Positions 1 to 5,899 of a stretch of DNA of 7,249 nt are shown here, piece by piece. The notes beneath the pieces are model-generated. The model did no database searches. It had not been told where the DNA came from and worked only from the letters and a program-made list of their open reading frames with translations. The position numbers and the translations under genes are program-made. The stretch is taken from assembly GCA_001800015.1 (NCBI GenBank), contig MGUO01000123.1, forward strand, positions 1 through 7,249, written 5' to 3'. The DNA comes from Elusimicrobia bacterium RIFCSPHIGHO2_02_FULL_57_9. GTDB taxonomy: Bacteria; Elusimicrobiota; Elusimicrobia; UBA1565; UBA9628. Each line of letters opens with the position of its first letter. Position 1 is the stretch's first letter.

Positions 1-1664
1 GTCGATTCGCTCACCATCGCCGTGGCCGAGGAATAGACCTGCCCGCCAGGCTCCAAGGCGCCGAAATTCGTACTTGAGGCCTCCAGAACATAGCCGCTGG
101 CAGCGACGCTCGCCCAGGTAACCGCGACGCTGGAGGCCAAGACCGCGGAGAAAGCGGGCGAGCCTGGGGCAAACGCCATGGTGACGGTGGATCCAAGCAC
201 GGTGCGGGCCGGGATGCCGTTATGATTAATCACCTCCACGCGCAATTCATAAGTGGTGTTGGGCAGCAAGCCCGTGATCGTTGCTCCTAGATTGGCCGTC
301 TGGGAAGACACGATCGCGTCTCCGGACGCAAAGGCGGTTGAGGAGGCTTGAAAATGGTAAATCGTTCCGTTGGCATTAGCCGGGCTGCCGGCGTTCCATT
401 GGGCGCTCGCGCTGGTGACAAACACGCCGTTTACGGGAGGGCTGCCGGCGCCGGGGGGAGCGCCCAGGGTGGCGGTCGCACTCAATGCCGTATAATGGCG
501 CAAATCCGCCCAGTTAAGCGAGCCCACCCGGAAATAATAGGTGGTGTTGAGCTCAAGGCCGCTCACCGTCAAGGTCGACAGGGCCACGTTAGAGGTGCGC
601 GAGGAACGCAGAACTCCGCCCGATCCGAAGGCCCCAAAATTCGTGCTGGAAGCTTCCAAGAGATAGCCTTCCGCCGTGTTAGAGGAGGCATCCGGCGGGG
701 AAGCGGGCAAGGCCGCCCAATGCATCGTGGCGCTGGTGATAAAAATTTCTTGATAAAAAACCCCGGAAAGGCCGCGCGCAAGCGTCGGGGTGCTCAATGC
801 CGCCGCGTACTTCGTCTCCAGGGTCCACAGCGCTCCGACGCGTAGGTAATATGTGGTGTTGGGGCTGAGGCCGCTGACAGGAAGCAGATCGGACTGGCCG
901 TTGGGGGTGCTCGAGGAGTAAAGCGCGCCGCTAAAATCAGGCGCGGTTGAGGCCTCAACCAAATAGCCTAGATTGGAATTGACCGAGTTCCAGGTTAGGG
1001 TCGCGCTGGAATTAAACACGGATTGAATCCGCACATTGCCCGGCGCAACAGCCCCCAGCAAGGTTTTGGTGGAGCCGGCCGCGATGAAATTAGCGCCCCC
1101 GTTATGCCCCACGGAACCGACGCGAAAATAATACGTGATATTAACCTCCAAACCGGACACGGTCAAGGTGCTTAAGCCTACGCCCGGGGTGGCGGAAGAA
1201 AAGAGCGCTGCCGAGAAATCAGGTGCCGTTGAGGCCTCCAGACGATAGCCCTCGGCGGTGGCGGTTAAAGGCGAAGCCGGCAGCCCCACCCAGGTCACGG
1301 CGGCGCTGGTCAAGAAAACGCCCTTGAACGAAGGCCCCGAAACCGTGACGGGCAAGGTCGGGGCGGTGGTAGCGTTGGATAAGGGGCTTAAATTGCCGTC
1401 CGCGTCCCGCGTCCAAAGCCGCATATAATACGTGGTATTGGCCTCCAGGGCCGCAAGCTCCGCTGACTGAATTGCCCCGGGACTTGAACCGTTGGTGGAA
1501 ATAATAATTTGGGCGGAGGCAAAAGTAAACGGCGCGGCCGGGTTGCTTTCGCGCTGGATTCTATATTCCGTTCCCAGCTGATGGGTTCCCAGGCCGCCGT
1601 CATAACCGGCAGCGCTCCAGGTAAGAGCAATGGCGGTAGAACTTAGGGCTAAACCCGCCAAATC
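1..1664 (-). repeat. Tandem fibronectin-III-like domain repeats
   Basis: These are protein-level tandem repeats inside the surface gene, at approximate residues 90-190, 203-292, 295-386, 388-493, 494-591 and 592 to the window edge. Conserved elements are an N-terminal strand ending in a Trp, a central 'GY.(L/V)EAS(S/T)' strand, and a C-terminal 'GL..NTTYY.RV' strand. DNA identity between copies is patchy. The stretches near 1218-1240 and 943-965 are almost identical because both encode EASTAPDF. Repeats 4 and 6 share EASSTNFGA. This indicates duplication followed by divergence. Domain edges are estimates from reading, not from a profile search. Confidence 0.8.
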
Positions 1665-1937
1665 GGTCACCGCGCCGGGGTAAGAACGCAGTTCAAGGGG
1701 TCCCGCCCGCAGCACGGAAGGGCCGGAGGCGGCCGTGGAAAAAGAAACCAGTCCCGCCGAGCCCGAGAGCCTGTGCGAATCGCTGGTCAGGCCGTCTTTT
1801 CCTCCCACATCGATGTCCGCCGGGGAAATGGATTGGCCAGAACCTGTAAAAATCCAGGCCCTGCCCTCGCCCGCAGCCAGCCAAAGCACGGCCCAGGCTA
1901 GTAAGGCCAGGCCGCCACGGCGCGACAGGGTGGGCAA
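1..1937 (-). CDS. Secreted multi-fibronectin-III surface protein (3' end beyond window)
   Basis: The frame is open from the window edge up to the stop of the upstream gene and gives at least 645 residues. No ATG occurs near the 5' end. A TTG at 1937-1935 lies 9 nt after an AGGAG Shine-Dalgarno core, and another in-frame TTG at 1943-1941 sits only 3 nt from it, so I chose 1937. Residues 1-27 form a signal peptide: basic LSRR, then a Leu/Ala/Trp core, then a GEGRA cleavage region. A short beta-rich segment follows (residues 28-89, with RLSGSAG). Five complete fibronectin-III-like repeats of about 90-105 residues and part of a sixth come next, each with a core Trp (for example VTWVG, LTWNS, MHWAA) and a closing 'NTTYY.RVGS' strand. 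No catalytic motif is visible. By inference it is an exported or cell-surface binding or adhesin protein. It follows the 469-residue secreted protein by 13 bp and probably shares its transcript. The C-terminus, which would show any anchor or sorting domain, is missing. Confidence 0.85.
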   Translation of the reverse strand, partial: MPTLSRRGGLALLAWAVLWLAAGEGRAWIFTGSGQSISPADIDVGGKDGLTSDSHRLSGSAGLVSFSTAASGPSVLRAGPLELRSYPGAVTDLAGLALSSTAIALTWSAAGYDGGLGTHQLGTEYRIQRESNPAAPFTFASAQIIISTNGSSPGAIQSAELAALEANTTYYMRLWTRDADGNLSPLSNATTAPTLPVTVSGPSFKGVFLTSAAVTWVGLPASPLTATAEGYRLEASTAPDFSAALFSSATPGVGLSTLTVSGLEVNITYYFRVGSVGHNGGANFIAAGSTKTLLGAVAPGNVRIQSVFNSSATLTWNSVNSNLGYLVEASTAPDFSGALYSSSTPNGQSDLLPVSGLSPNTTYYLRVGALWTLETKYAAALSTPTLARGLSGVFYQEIFITSATMHWAALPASPPDASSNTAEGYLLEASSTNFGAFGSGGVLRSSRTSNVALSTLTVSGLELNTTYYFRVGSLNWADLRHYTALSATATLGAPPGAGSPPVNGVFVTSASAQWNAGSPANANGTIYHFQASSTAFASGDAIVSSQTANLGATITGLLPNTTYELRVEVINHNGIPARTVLGSTVTMAFAPGSPAFSAVLASSVAVTWASVAASGYVLEASSTNFGALEPGGQVYSSATAMVSES

Positions 1938-1950
1938 GTTCAAGCGCTCC

Positions 1951-3360
1951 TCACTCGTTGAGGCTCTGGAAAATGGCTAAGTTGCCGTCCACGATGCTGC
2001 CCAAGACGATGCTGGAGGGAAGCGTGGTCCCGGCCCCAAGGGCGATGGTTCCCAAGCGCGGGACCACGCCCGCTGAAGCGGCCTGCAGGTTGTTGCCCCG
2101 CACCGCGGGCGCCCCGTTGCATGACAGCGCCAGGTAATATTGGCCGGGCTGCACCGTAACCGGCGCTCCGGAAACCGCGACCACCTTGGCCCCAACGGTG
2201 GTGAAATTCGCGCTGCTGGCGCCCCCGCTCAAGACCAGATTGCCGGCGGAATCGTAAAGCCCGACGTCTCCTGTAATACCGGAAACGCCCGTGGTCACGC
2301 GGTAGCGTATCTGGTTGACATCGAGCGTGCCCGGAACGACGAGGGGCGTGATGTAAACAGTGCTGGAGACCAAGGTCAGATTGCCGGCCGGAGTAAACGG
2401 CGTGGCGATAATCGAGACCTTAGCCGCGTAAGCCGGAACCCATTGGCTGCCTGCCGCGTCCCATTTGATGGTCATGCCGTCGAAAGGCGCTACCGAAGAA
2501 AGCAGGCGTGCACGCAGGTGAGTGGCGTCGACGACATTGCCCCCGCTCGAGCTGAGCGTCTTATTAGTGAGGGTCTGCGCCGAGTCGGTGTCCGCCATGG
2601 TTTTATTGGCCGTGCCGGTGCCGATGAAAAGCAGATTCTGCGCCGCATCCCAGCGCGCCGATCCTTCCAGGGAGGAAGCGCTCCCCTGAGGTAAAAGCAG
2701 CCCGGTCGACGCCGCCACCGTAGCGCCTTTTACCACGGTCAAGGAGTCAACACCCCCAGAGCCTTCCACGCGCAAAGTTCCGGCCGCAAGCCGGATGCCG
2801 GAGCTGGTTTGAATGCTGTAGGTCTGGTTTCCCGCGGCCGTAAAATTAGCCGTTCCCGTGGCCGTGAAAGGCCCGGCGACCGTGCCGCTGGCCACGTGAA
2901 ACACGGCGCCGGATTGCAGCAGGCCCGTGACCTGGACATAGCTGGTGTTTCCCGGGGCCAAATCATCGGCCAGCAAGGCCCTGAAGGCATAGGGCGACAT
3001 GAGCAAAAGCTGGCGCGGCGTCATGGCCGCGTCGGGCGCCACCTCCACTTCCAGATAGGCGGAAGTCCGGTTGAAAAGTCCGACGCTCAGGGAAACGACA
3101 TCGCCCAATTGCACGCTGAACACGCCGTTGTTGACCGGCACGCCGGTTTGGGTCTCCGACCAAAGTTCGGAGCCGCCGGCGGCCACGTCGAAAACCCGGA
3201 AAGTCATATCGAAACTGCCGTTGCGCGGATTATTCGAGGTGTCCAGGAGCTTGCCCTGGAAGCCGATTCTCTGCGGGCTGCCCGCGGCCGATCCCAGCGC
3301 CGGCCAATAGGCCGCTTGGGCCAGAAAAACCAACATCCACGCGCGTCTATCTCTCAGCAT
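1951..3360 (-). CDS. Secreted surface/appendage-like protein with phage-tail-fibre-style motifs
   Basis: This is a complete 469-residue gene. The ATG at 3360-3358 is preceded by AGGAG with 6 nt spacing. Residues 1-26 are a signal peptide (MLRDRRAWMLVFLAQAAYW, ending GSAA). Residues 30-128 form a beta-rich module: 'IGFQGKLLD', 'MTFRVFD', 'LWSETQ', 'NGVFSVQLGD', 'YLEVEV', then 'TPRQLLLMSPYAF'. I recognise this module from many secreted bacterial proteins, often before repeats or chaperone-like tails. The middle (about 130-310) is low-complexity Ser/Thr/Gly/Ala-rich, with 'AQTLTNKTLSSSG' near 261-273 and 'GMTIKWDAAGSQWVPA' near 294-309, motifs common in phage tail fibres. The C-terminal part (about 315-469) looks like a beta-sandwich ('GDVGLYDSAGNLVLSGG', 'PGQYYLALS'). 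By inference it is exported and structural or adhesive. No enzyme motif is seen. It lies directly upstream of the fibronectin-III gene, and the two probably form an operon. Confidence 0.85.
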   Translation of the reverse strand: MLRDRRAWMLVFLAQAAYWPALGSAAGSPQRIGFQGKLLDTSNNPRNGSFDMTFRVFDVAAGGSELWSETQTGVPVNNGVFSVQLGDVVSLSVGLFNRTSAYLEVEVAPDAAMTPRQLLLMSPYAFRALLADDLAPGNTSYVQVTGLLQSGAVFHVASGTVAGPFTATGTANFTAAGNQTYSIQTSSGIRLAAGTLRVEGSGGVDSLTVVKGATVAASTGLLLPQGSASSLEGSARWDAAQNLLFIGTGTANKTMADTDSAQTLTNKTLSSSGGNVVDATHLRARLLSSVAPFDGMTIKWDAAGSQWVPAYAAKVSIIATPFTPAGNLTLVSSTVYITPLVVPGTLDVNQIRYRVTTGVSGITGDVGLYDSAGNLVLSGGASSANFTTVGAKVVAVSGAPVTVQPGQYYLALSCNGAPAVRGNNLQAASAGVVPRLGTIALGAGTTLPSSIVLGSIVDGNLAIFQSLNE

Positions 3361-3390
3361 ATTATTCTCCTGATGGTCATCGTTATGTCT

Positions 3391-3410
3391 CGCGCGCCTA
3401 TTTGCGCGCG
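3391..3410 (-). other. GC-rich hairpin in the leader of the surface-protein gene
   Basis: A perfect 7 bp stem (CGCGCGC at 3391-3397, GCGCGCG at 3404-3410) encloses a 6 nt loop, about 30 nt upstream of the start codon and about 20 nt before the Shine-Dalgarno sequence. The adjoining bases extend an alternating purine-pyrimidine run (about 3403-3417). It lacks a T tract on either side, so it is not an intrinsic terminator. It could slow ribosome entry or protect the 5' end of the transcript, but this is inference from position only. Confidence 0.4.
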
Positions 3411-3449
3411 CGCGTACGGGAAGTGTAGCGGAGCGTCGCTGGAATATCC

Positions 3450-3486
3450 CGAAATTTTAAAGCAATTTCCGCGAAATTAATTTCGC
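3450..3486 (-). promoter_or_regulatory. Putative promoter/operator: 16 bp palindrome plus adjacent inverted repeat
   Basis: A perfect 16 bp palindrome, GCGAAATTAATTTCGC, occupies 3471-3486. It abuts an imperfect inverted repeat (CGAAATT at 3450-3456, AATTTCC at 3464-3470), giving four copies of a GAAATT half-site. This AT-rich island lies 90-125 bp upstream of the surface-protein start and downstream of the previous operon's terminator, where a promoter is expected. A TAAAAT at 3459-3454 (minus strand) resembles a -10 box, but I cannot find a convincing -35 at proper spacing. The site is a plausible repressor or activator binding site. No particular regulator can be assigned from the sequence. 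Confidence 0.4.
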
Positions 3487-3520
3487 AAATAAGTCGCGAT
3501 TAGGCAAGAAGAAACAACGG

Positions 3521-3556
3521 AAACAACAAAACAGCCCCGACCGGAGAGTCGGGGCT
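3521..3556 (-). terminator. Rho-independent terminator of the fecR-mutase-regulator operon
   Basis: On the minus strand a perfect 9 bp GC-rich stem (AGCCCCGAC / GTCGGGGCT, 3556-3548 and 3541-3533) with a 6 nt loop is followed directly by the T-rich tail GTTTTGTTGTTT (3532-3521). It begins about 28 nt after the stop codon of the regulator gene and separates this operon from the surface-protein genes. Confidence 0.85.
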
Positions 3557-3558
3557 GG

Positions 3559-3583
3559 GGTTTTCGGCCTTAGGCCGAAAACC
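3559..3583 (-). other. Stable hairpin directly after the regulator stop codon
   Basis: A perfect 11 bp inverted repeat (GGTTTTCGGCC at 3559-3569, GGCCGAAAACC at 3573-3583) has a 3 nt loop and starts one base after the TAA stop. It has no T tract on the minus strand, so it is not itself a standard terminator. It precedes the true terminator by 2 nt and may help pausing or protect the 3' end. Only TTT follows on the plus strand, so plus-strand termination there is weakly supported. Confidence 0.6.
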
Positions 3584-3584
3584 T

Positions 3585-4283
3585 TTAACGAACGGGGTTT
3601 GAAGAAAGACTATTGAAAGAGTAACCGACGCCATGCACCGTCTGGATCATGGCCGAGGCGGGGCCCAGTTTTTTGCGCAGGGTTTCGACGTGCTTGTCCA
3701 AGGTGCGGGTTTCCACGTCGTCGGGATAATCCCAGATGGCCTCCAGGATATCGCGCCGCTTATGCACCCGCTCGCCGTGGCGCAGCAGATAGGCGATGAG
3801 GTCGAACTCCAGGCGGGTTAAATTCACCGGCTTGCCTTGCGCCGTGACCCGCCGGGTCACCAACTCCAATTCCAGGTTGCCGGCTTTAAGAACCGTATCC
3901 GCCGGCGCCGAGCCCCCCCAAGAAGCGCGGCGCAGAAGCGTGCGCACCCGCGCCAGGAATATCTGCGGGGAGAAGGGCCGGGAAATGAAATCATCGGCCC
4001 CGGCCTCAAGAGCCGCGATCACCCCGGGGCCTTCGGTCTTGGGTCCGATGCAGAGTATCGGAACTCGGCTTAAGCGCTTGTTTGCCCGCAGTTCGCGCAA
4101 GGGCTTTACCGGACTCTGCGCAAGCGGCGGCACCAGCACCAAGAGTTGATGGGGGCAATCCTCCAGGGTTTGCAGCATGCGCGAGGACCAGGGCACGGAG
4201 TTCACCTGATACTGTTGGGAAGCCAGGGCTTTCTCGATCTGCGCGCAAAAGGGGCAGTCCTCGCGGGCGATGGTAATGAGCAT
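3585..4283 (-). CDS. OmpR/PhoB-family DNA-binding regulator with degenerate receiver and CPFC motif
   Basis: The product is 232 residues. I chose the ATG at 4283-4281 because it overlaps the mutase stop in TAATG. An in-frame ATG at 4364 would add 27 residues overlapping the mutase gene and lacks support. Residues 1-120 have a receiver-like layout ending in 'GADDFISRPFSPQIFLARVR'. The strand-3 segment (44-58) reads PHQLLVLVPPLAQSP with no phospho-acceptor Asp, the usual Thr/Ser is Gly80, and the usual Lys is Arg102. Residues 3-20 contain C10-P-F-C13 in a context like a glutaredoxin active site; C43 and C78 are the only other cysteines. Residues 131-224 form a canonical winged-helix domain ('LTRLEFDLIAYLL', 'TLDKHVETLRKKLG', 'IQTVHGVGYSF'). 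It is a cytoplasmic transcription factor, probably not controlled by phosphorylation. No sensor kinase is present nearby. Targets are unknown; the adjacent surface-gene promoter is a possibility by proximity only. Confidence 0.9.
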   Translation of the reverse strand: MLITIAREDCPFCAQIEKALASQQYQVNSVPWSSRMLQTLEDCPHQLLVLVPPLAQSPVKPLRELRANKRLSRVPILCIGPKTEGPGVIAALEAGADDFISRPFSPQIFLARVRTLLRRASWGGSAPADTVLKAGNLELELVTRRVTAQGKPVNLTRLEFDLIAYLLRHGERVHKRRDILEAIWDYPDDVETRTLDKHVETLRKKLGPASAMIQTVHGVGYSFNSLSSNPVR

Positions 4284-5899
4284 TAAGCTGAGGTGACGTA
4301 TTCCCCGAAAATATCCTTCAGAGCCGTGGTGATTTCCCCGACGCTGGCGTAGGCTTCCACGCATTCAAGAATGGGCGGCAGCAAATTCTGCGAACCGCGG
4401 GCAAGACCTGCCAGACGCTGCAAGCAGCTTTGCAGCTTGGCGCTGTCCCGTGAGCGGCGCAGCTTGCGCAAGCTCTTGATCTGCTTGGCTTCCACCGAGC
4501 CCTTGATCTTAAGTATGGGCGGCGCCTTGCCCCGTGCCGCGTAGACGTTGACCCCGACGATGCGGCGCCGTCCCGCGTCCAAATCGGTTTCATAGCGGTA
4601 GGCGGTCTCGGCGACCTCGCGATGGAAAAACCCTCTTTCCAAAGCCGGCACCACTCCGCCCAGCTCCTGGATGCGGCGCATAAGAGCCGAAGCCTTTTGC
4701 TCGATGTCCCGGGTCAACCGTTCCAGGTAATAAGAGCCGCCGAAAGGATCCGGCGTGTCGACGAGGCCCGACTCGGCGGCGATGATTTGCTGGGTGCGCA
4801 GGGCGATGCGCACGGCTTCATCGGTGGGCAGGGCCAGGGCTTCATCGTAGGAATTGGTATGCAGGCTCTGAGTGCCTCCCAACACCCCGGCCAGCGCTTG
4901 GTAAGCCACGCGCACGATATTGTTAAGCGGCTGCTGAGCCGTGAGGGAAACGCCCGCGGTTTGGCAATGCATGGGCAGCATCCAGGAAATCTCGCGTTGG
5001 GCGCCGAATTCCTCCTTCATGAGCTTGGCCCAAAGGTGCCGGGCCGAGCGCAGCTTGGCGATTTCCTCGAAAAAATAATTGTGCGCGTCGAAGAAAAAAG
5101 ACAACTGGGGGGCGAAATCGTCGACATTAAGACCGCGCTTGATCAGCCGCTCGACATAATCGCGGCCGTCGGCCAGGGTGAAGGCCAACTCCTGCACGGC
5201 ATCGGCGCCGGCTTCGCGGATATGATAGCCGGAAATGGAGATGGGGTAAAAACGGGGGACCTCGCGCACGCAATACTCGATGGTATCCAAAACCAGGCGC
5301 AGAGAAGGCTCGGGGGGATAAAGATACTCGTTTTGGGCGATATATTCTTTGAGTATGTCGTTTTGGAGAGTGCCGCGCAGACGCTTGAAAGGCACTCCTT
5401 GCTTGCGCGCCACGGCCAAATACATGGCCAACAGCACGGCGGCCGGCAGATTGATGGTCATGGAGGTCGATACCTTGGCCAAATCAATGCCGGCAAACAG
5501 GGCCTCGAAATCGGCCAAGGTATCCACGGCCACGCCTTCACGGCCGACCTCGCCCAAAGAGCGCGGATCGTCCGAGTCCAGGCCCATCAAGGTGGGCAAA
5601 TCAAAAGCCGTGGAGAGTCCGGTTTCGCCGTGGGCCAGCAAATATTTGAAGCGCTCGTTGGTGTCCTTGGCGGTTTTATGGCCCGCGAACTGGCGCATGG
5701 TCCAAAGACGGCTGCGGTAGCCTCCGCTCTTAAGTCCCCGCGTGTAGGGGAACTGCCCGGGGCGGCCGATCTGAGACGCGAGATCGATTCCCGCCATATC
5801 CTGCGCTCCATATTCGACCTTAACCGCAATCCCTGATAGGGTGCTGGCAACGGATGTTGGCTCGCCAACAGGCTCCACCGTGGCGGTTTTTGACTTCAC
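4283..5899 (-). CDS. Adenosylcobalamin-dependent acyl-CoA mutase large subunit, isobutyryl-CoA mutase-like
   Basis: The product is 538 residues, the usual length for a stand-alone catalytic subunit of the methylmalonyl-CoA mutase family. Family hallmarks are FPYTRG (50-55), LWTMRQFAG (65-73), STAFDLPTLMG (96-106), STSMTIN (144-150), SISGYH (221-226), GGTQSLHTNS (341-350) and an FGEY C-terminus. These enzymes rearrange the carbon skeleton of acyl-CoA thioesters by a B12 radical mechanism in the cytoplasm. Relative to Propionibacterium methylmalonyl-CoA mutase (Tyr89, Arg207, His244), the aligned residues are Phe71, Gln189 and His226, all at a constant offset of 18. Phe/Gln is the isobutyryl-CoA mutase pattern, so butyryl/isobutyryl-CoA or another non-carboxylated acyl-CoA is the likelier substrate. 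The B12-binding domain (DxHxxG) is absent and must be a separate subunit outside the window. The GTG start at 5899 overlaps the fecR stop (GTGA), with GGAG about 9 nt upstream. Some usually conserved residues differ (see findings). Databases would probably call it methylmalonyl-CoA mutase. Confidence 0.92.
   Translation of the reverse strand: MKSKTATVEPVGEPTSVASTLSGIAVKVEYGAQDMAGIDLASQIGRPGQFPYTRGLKSGGYRSRLWTMRQFAGHKTAKDTNERFKYLLAHGETGLSTAFDLPTLMGLDSDDPRSLGEVGREGVAVDTLADFEALFAGIDLAKVSTSMTINLPAAVLLAMYLAVARKQGVPFKRLRGTLQNDILKEYIAQNEYLYPPEPSLRLVLDTIEYCVREVPRFYPISISGYHIREAGADAVQELAFTLADGRDYVERLIKRGLNVDDFAPQLSFFFDAHNYFFEEIAKLRSARHLWAKLMKEEFGAQREISWMLPMHCQTAGVSLTAQQPLNNIVRVAYQALAGVLGGTQSLHTNSYDEALALPTDEAVRIALRTQQIIAAESGLVDTPDPFGGSYYLERLTRDIEQKASALMRRIQELGGVVPALERGFFHREVAETAYRYETDLDAGRRRIVGVNVYAARGKAPPILKIKGSVEAKQIKSLRKLRRSRDSAKLQSCLQRLAGLARGSQNLLPPILECVEAYASVGEITTALKDIFGEYVTSA

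Noticed and set aside
348..845. A 165-codon plus-strand open frame opposite the fibronectin-III repeats
   Set aside because: The minus-strand frame encodes regular fibronectin-III domains through this whole stretch. The plus-strand product is Arg/Gly-rich and unlike any protein I recognise.
1..1664. CRISPR array or DNA-level tandem repeat in the fibronectin-III region
   Set aside because: The periodicity is about 270-320 bp, is conserved mainly at protein level, and lacks short identical repeats with unique spacers.
2809..3480. A 223-codon open frame on the plus strand opposite the surface-protein gene and its upstream region
   Set aside because: It is an antisense shadow of a gene with a clear signal peptide and ribosome binding site. 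The peptide is Arg/Gly/His-rich without domain features.
3930..4283. Regulator N-terminal domain as the missing B12-binding subunit of the mutase
   Set aside because: Both are Rossmann-like and the genes are adjacent, but there is no DxHxxG motif or the later SxL and GG motifs, while the GADDFISRPF segment is typical of receivers.
4284..4364. Longer N-terminus for the regulator, starting at the ATG at 4364
   Set aside because: It would add 27 basic, featureless residues inside the mutase coding sequence. The ATG at 4283 gives the TAATG overlap and begins at the first beta strand of the receiver.
4622..5836. A 404-codon open frame on the plus strand opposite the mutase gene
   Set aside because: It lies wholly antisense to a convincing mutase gene. 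Its translation has no recognisable motifs, and its composition is that expected from the complement of GC-rich codons.
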